From an uncultured Lachnospiraceae bacterium (GTDB lineage Bacteria > Bacillota > Clostridia > Lachnospirales > Lachnospiraceae), in assembly GCA_910578795.1 (NCBI GenBank), contig CAJTSD010000073.1, positions 1 through 8,821 on the forward strand: DNA of 8,821 nucleotides. The letters are read 5' to 3'. Below the pieces are notes generated by a model. It was given only the letters and a program-made list of their open reading frames with translations. It was not told the DNA's origin and did not search any database. Both the position numbers and the translations under genes were made by a program. Positions within the stretch are counted from its first letter, which is position 1. Each line of letters opens with the position of its first letter. This document shows, piece by piece, positions 6,172-8,821 of this stretch.

Positions 6172-8073
6172 ATGATTTTATCATGCAGCAACATTGACAA
6201 GACATTTGTTGACAACCATGTCATAAAAAATGCATCGTTTCATATAGAAGACTACGAAAAAGCGGCAATTGTCGGCATCAACGGCGCAGGGAAAACCACC
6301 CTGCTTAAAATCATTGTCGGCGAACTGCCTGCGGACTCGGGGCTTGTAACCTTTGCAAAAGACAAAAGCTTCGGCTACCTGGCGCAGCATCAGGCGGTAG
6401 ACAGCGAAAACACCCTCTTTGACGAGCTTCTGACCGTCAAACAGGAAGTATTGGATTTGGAATCCGCAATACGCCAATGTGAGCTTGACATGAAAAACGC
6501 TAACGAGAATACGCTTGAACTTTTGCTCAAAAAATACACCAGCCTGACACACCGCTTTGAGGACATCAACGGATACGCCTACAAGAGCGAAATTACAGGC
6601 ATCTTAAAAGGACTCGGATTCGCAGAGAACGAATTTGGCAAAAAAGTAGCAACCCTCTCCGGCGGTCAGAAAACGCGCATTGCACTCGGAAAGCTGCTGC
6701 TGCAAAAGCCCGATTTGATTATGCTTGACGAGCCGACAAACCATTTGGATCTAAATTCGATTGCATGGCTTGAAACATATCTCCTGAATTATAAGGGCGC
6801 TGTCATCATCGTTTCCCATGACCGCTATTTTTTGGACAAGATTGCCACAAAAATCATTGAGCTTGACAACGGCATCTTGTCTTCTTTCAAAGGAAACTAC
6901 TCTGATTACGCACTGCAAAAAGAGCATCTGCGCACAGAGCAGATGAATGCCTATTTAAATCAGCAGCGCGAAATCAAGCATCAGGAAGCAGTCATCGATA
7001 AGCTGAAGCAGTTTAACCGCGAAAAATCCATACGGCGCGCGGAAAGCCGCGAAAAAATGCTCGATAAAATCGATCGGCTTGAAAAGCCCGTCGAAGTCAA
7101 TGCCGACATGAAATTAAAGCTTACGCCGCACCAAACAAGCGGAAATGACGTCATTCAGATACAGGAACTGTCCAAAAGCTTTGGGCAAAACAAACTTTTT
7201 GAGCATGTTTCCTTTGAACTCAAACGCGGCGAACATGTCGCCATTATCGGAGACAACGGCACCGGAAAGACGACACTGTTAAAAATCATCAACGAACTCA
7301 TTCCTGCCGACACAGGAGAAATTAAACTTGGCGCAAACGTGGAAATCGGCTACTATGACCAGGAACATCACGTGCTCCACATGGACAAGACATTGTTTGA
7401 CGAAATTAGCGACGACTACCCGTACCTGACCAACACGGAAATCCGAAACACCCTTGCGGCATTTTTGTTTACAGGAGAAGATGTTTTCAAGAAAATCAGC
7501 GCACTCAGCGGCGGAGAGCGCGGGCGCGTGTCCCTTGCAAAGCTGATGCTCTCCGAGGCAAATTTCCTAATCCTTGACGAGCCGACAAATCACCTTGATA
7601 TTACCTCAAAGGAAATTCTTGAATCGGCACTCAACGCCTATGAAGGCACCGTCCTCTACGTTTCGCACGACCGCTATTTTATCAATAAAACCGCGTCGCG
7701 CATCTTAGAGCTTACACATCAGGAATTTGTAAACTATATTGGAAACTACGACTACTATTTGGAAAAGCGTGAAATTCTGACACCCGTGTCAGTTTTGGAA
7801 GCTGCTGCCGCAGACGAACCGTCCGCACAAAAGCTGGATTGGAAACAGCAGAAAGAAACGCAGGCACAGGCGCGCAAAAAGGAAAACGATTTAAAAAAAT
7901 GCGAAGCGCGTATCGAAGAATTGGAACAAAAATCCGCATCGCTTGACACGGAAATGGCAAAACCCGAAAATGCCACCAACTCCGCCAAATTGCAGGAATT
8001 GTCCAAAGAAAAAGAAACGGTTTGTAACGAACTGGAACAGTTATATGAAAAATGGGAGGCGCTTTCCGAGTAA
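6172..8073 (+). CDS. ABC-F family ATPase (YdiF/Uup-like), two ATP-binding cassettes
   Basis: A 633-residue soluble protein with two fused ABC cassettes and no membrane segments, the hallmark of ABC-F proteins, which act on ribosomes rather than as transporters. Cassette 1: Walker A GINGAGKTT (35-43), LSGGQ (162-166), LDEPTNHLD (185-193), switch His216. Cassette 2: GDNGTGKTT (360-368), LSGGE (445-449), LDEPTNHLD (468-476), His499. The linker (about 245-320) is basic and helical, the part that reaches toward the P-site tRNA in known ABC-F structures. A charged coiled-coil tail (about 560-630) resembles YdiF and Uup. All catalytic residues are present. The start at 6172 has GGAGG six bases upstream; the frame extends further upstream but over the promoter. 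Full domain content suggests a housekeeping factor; a role in antibiotic resistance cannot be excluded by sequence. Confidence 0.95.
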   Translation: MILSCSNIDKTFVDNHVIKNASFHIEDYEKAAIVGINGAGKTTLLKIIVGELPADSGLVTFAKDKSFGYLAQHQAVDSENTLFDELLTVKQEVLDLESAIRQCELDMKNANENTLELLLKKYTSLTHRFEDINGYAYKSEITGILKGLGFAENEFGKKVATLSGGQKTRIALGKLLLQKPDLIMLDEPTNHLDLNSIAWLETYLLNYKGAVIIVSHDRYFLDKIATKIIELDNGILSSFKGNYSDYALQKEHLRTEQMNAYLNQQREIKHQEAVIDKLKQFNREKSIRRAESREKMLDKIDRLEKPVEVNADMKLKLTPHQTSGNDVIQIQELSKSFGQNKLFEHVSFELKRGEHVAIIGDNGTGKTTLLKIINELIPADTGEIKLGANVEIGYYDQEHHVLHMDKTLFDEISDDYPYLTNTEIRNTLAAFLFTGEDVFKKISALSGGERGRVSLAKLMLSEANFLILDEPTNHLDITSKEILESALNAYEGTVLYVSHDRYFINKTASRILELTHQEFVNYIGNYDYYLEKREILTPVSVLEAAAADEPSAQKLDWKQQKETQAQARKKENDLKKCEARIEELEQKSASLDTEMAKPENATNSAKLQELSKEKETVCNELEQLYEKWEALSE

Positions 8074-8086
8074 AGCCCTCCCTTTT
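8054..8086 (+). terminator. Bidirectional terminator shared by the ABC-F gene and icd
   Basis: GGGAGG-(bulged C)-GCTTT (8054-8065) pairs with AAAGCCCTCCC (8072-8082), loop CCGAGT, followed rightward by TTTT. Leftward, the same stem is followed by ATTTTTC, so it also serves the converging icd transcript. The stem overlaps the last codons and stop codon of the ABC-F gene. Confidence 0.88.
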
Positions 8087-8107
8087 CCGATTTCATTTTA
8101 TGAACCC

Positions 8108-8821
8108 TTAGATTGCATCAAACGTCGCTCTGACTGCCTTAATAAAATCCTCGCTGTTTAGTACCGTAACATCTTTTAACGATGTAATGAGCGCCAAATC
8201 CTTTGTCATTTTTCCGTCCTCTATCGTCTTGATTGTCGCCTGCTCCAGCTTGTCTGCAAACTCCACAAGCTTTGAAATCTTGTCAAGCTCACCGCGTTTC
8301 CTAAGTGCCCCCGTCCATGCAAAGATTGTCGCAACGGAGTTTGTAGAGGTTTCCTCCCCTTTCAGGTGCTTATAATAATGCCGCTGCACCGTACCGTGCG
8401 CCGCCTCATACTCATACACGCCCGTCGGGGAAACCAGCACGGATGTCATCATCGCAAGCGATCCAAACGCCGAGCTTACCATATCGCTCATGACATCTCC
8501 GTCATAATTCTTGCATGCCCAAATAAATCCGCCCTTCGCCTTCATCACGCGCGCCACTGCATCATCAATCAGGGTATAGAAATACTCAATGCCTGCCGCC
8601 TCAAACTGCTTTGCATACTCCGCATCATAAATCTCCTGAAAAATATCCTTAAATGTATGGTCATACTTTTTGGAAATCGTATCCTTCGTCGCAAACCACA
8701 AATCCTGCTTCGTATCCAGTGCGTAGTTAAAGCAGCTTCTGGCAAAGCTTTCAATCGACTGGTCGACGTTATGCATGCCTTGTGCCACGCCGGCCCCGGC
8801 AAAATGATGCACCAACTCCCT
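8108..8821 (-). CDS. icd: NADP-dependent isocitrate dehydrogenase, eukaryote-like homodimeric type (N-terminus outside window)
   Basis: Oxidatively decarboxylates isocitrate to 2-oxoglutarate, supplying carbon skeletons for glutamate and NADPH. The visible 237 residues are the C-terminal part of a protein of about 400, so roughly 165 residues lie beyond the right edge; the reading frame is open to position 8821. Compared by eye with human IDH1, the catalytic Lys212 (here K46 of the visible part), metal-binding Asp252, Asp275 and Asp279 (D86, D109, D113) and the NADP 2'-phosphate contacts His309, Arg314 and His315 (H142, R147, H148, in AAHGTVQRHY) are all kept, so it should be active and NADP-specific. 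ETSTN and IFAWTGAL blocks also match. It belongs to the type shared with eukaryotes, not the E. coli Icd type. It converges with the ABC-F gene 34 bases away. Confidence 0.96.
   Translation of the reverse strand, partial: RELVHHFAGAGVAQGMHNVDQSIESFARSCFNYALDTKQDLWFATKDTISKKYDHTFKDIFQEIYDAEYAKQFEAAGIEYFYTLIDDAVARVMKAKGGFIWACKNYDGDVMSDMVSSAFGSLAMMTSVLVSPTGVYEYEAAHGTVQRHYYKHLKGEETSTNSVATIFAWTGALRKRGELDKISKLVEFADKLEQATIKTIEDGKMTKDLALITSLKDVTVLNSEDFIKAVRATFDAI

Noticed and set aside
6172..8073. ABC-F gene as an antibiotic-resistance determinant
   Set aside because: It has the YdiF/Uup-like coiled-coil tail and no resistance-type leader peptide or mobile context; housekeeping is the simpler reading.
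1..8821. CRISPR arrays, insertion sequences, phage genes, toxin-antitoxin or defence systems
   Set aside because: No spaced direct repeats, transposase, integrase, or recognisable defence proteins were seen on either strand.

Overview
The window looks like ordinary chromosomal sequence from a Gram-positive anaerobe of the class Clostridia, most likely a member of the Lachnospiraceae. This rests on the style of the proteins (a divergent LigA of the type I associate with this family, a short ComFB-type protein, a membrane-anchored double-SH3 protein), strong AGGAGG-type ribosome binding sites, moderate G+C in genes and AT-rich gaps. The species cannot be named from sequence alone.

Layout from left to right. 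Positions 1-3114 carry a leftward (minus-strand) three-gene cluster: a small helical protein of unknown function (2683-3114), an RluF-type 23S rRNA pseudouridine synthase (1935-2639), and NAD-dependent DNA ligase LigA (1901 to 1, running off the window edge). The gaps are 33 and 43 bases with no terminator, so the three are probably co-transcribed. A 14-bp stem-loop (3191-3229) separates this cluster from the gene to its right. Positions 3238-4830 hold a second leftward unit: a tRNA-Arg(CCG) with its own good promoter, followed without a terminator by a membrane-anchored protein with two C-terminal SH3-like domains. Further right are a leftward hypothetical gene (4897-5256) and, diverging from it across a 230-base AT-rich gap, a rightward ComFB-family gene (5487-5756). 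Each of these two has a recognisable promoter.

A 415-base stretch without a convincing gene (5757-6171) contains a perfect 17-bp stem-loop and, at its right end, the promoter of a rightward ABC-F ATPase gene (6172-8073). The ABC-F gene converges on the leftward C-terminal part of an NADP-dependent isocitrate dehydrogenase (8821 to 8108, N-terminus outside the window). The two share one bidirectional terminator whose stem overlaps the ABC-F stop codon.

Most genes are housekeeping: DNA joining, rRNA modification, decoding, ribosome-associated ATPase and central carbon metabolism. I see no phage, transposon, CRISPR array, toxin-antitoxin pair or defence cluster, and no clear new multi-gene system. 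The points most worth a second look are several substitutions in the NAD pocket of LigA, the orphan ComFB gene opposite an unknown gene, the tRNA/SH3-protein transcription unit, and the perfect hairpin in the large gap.
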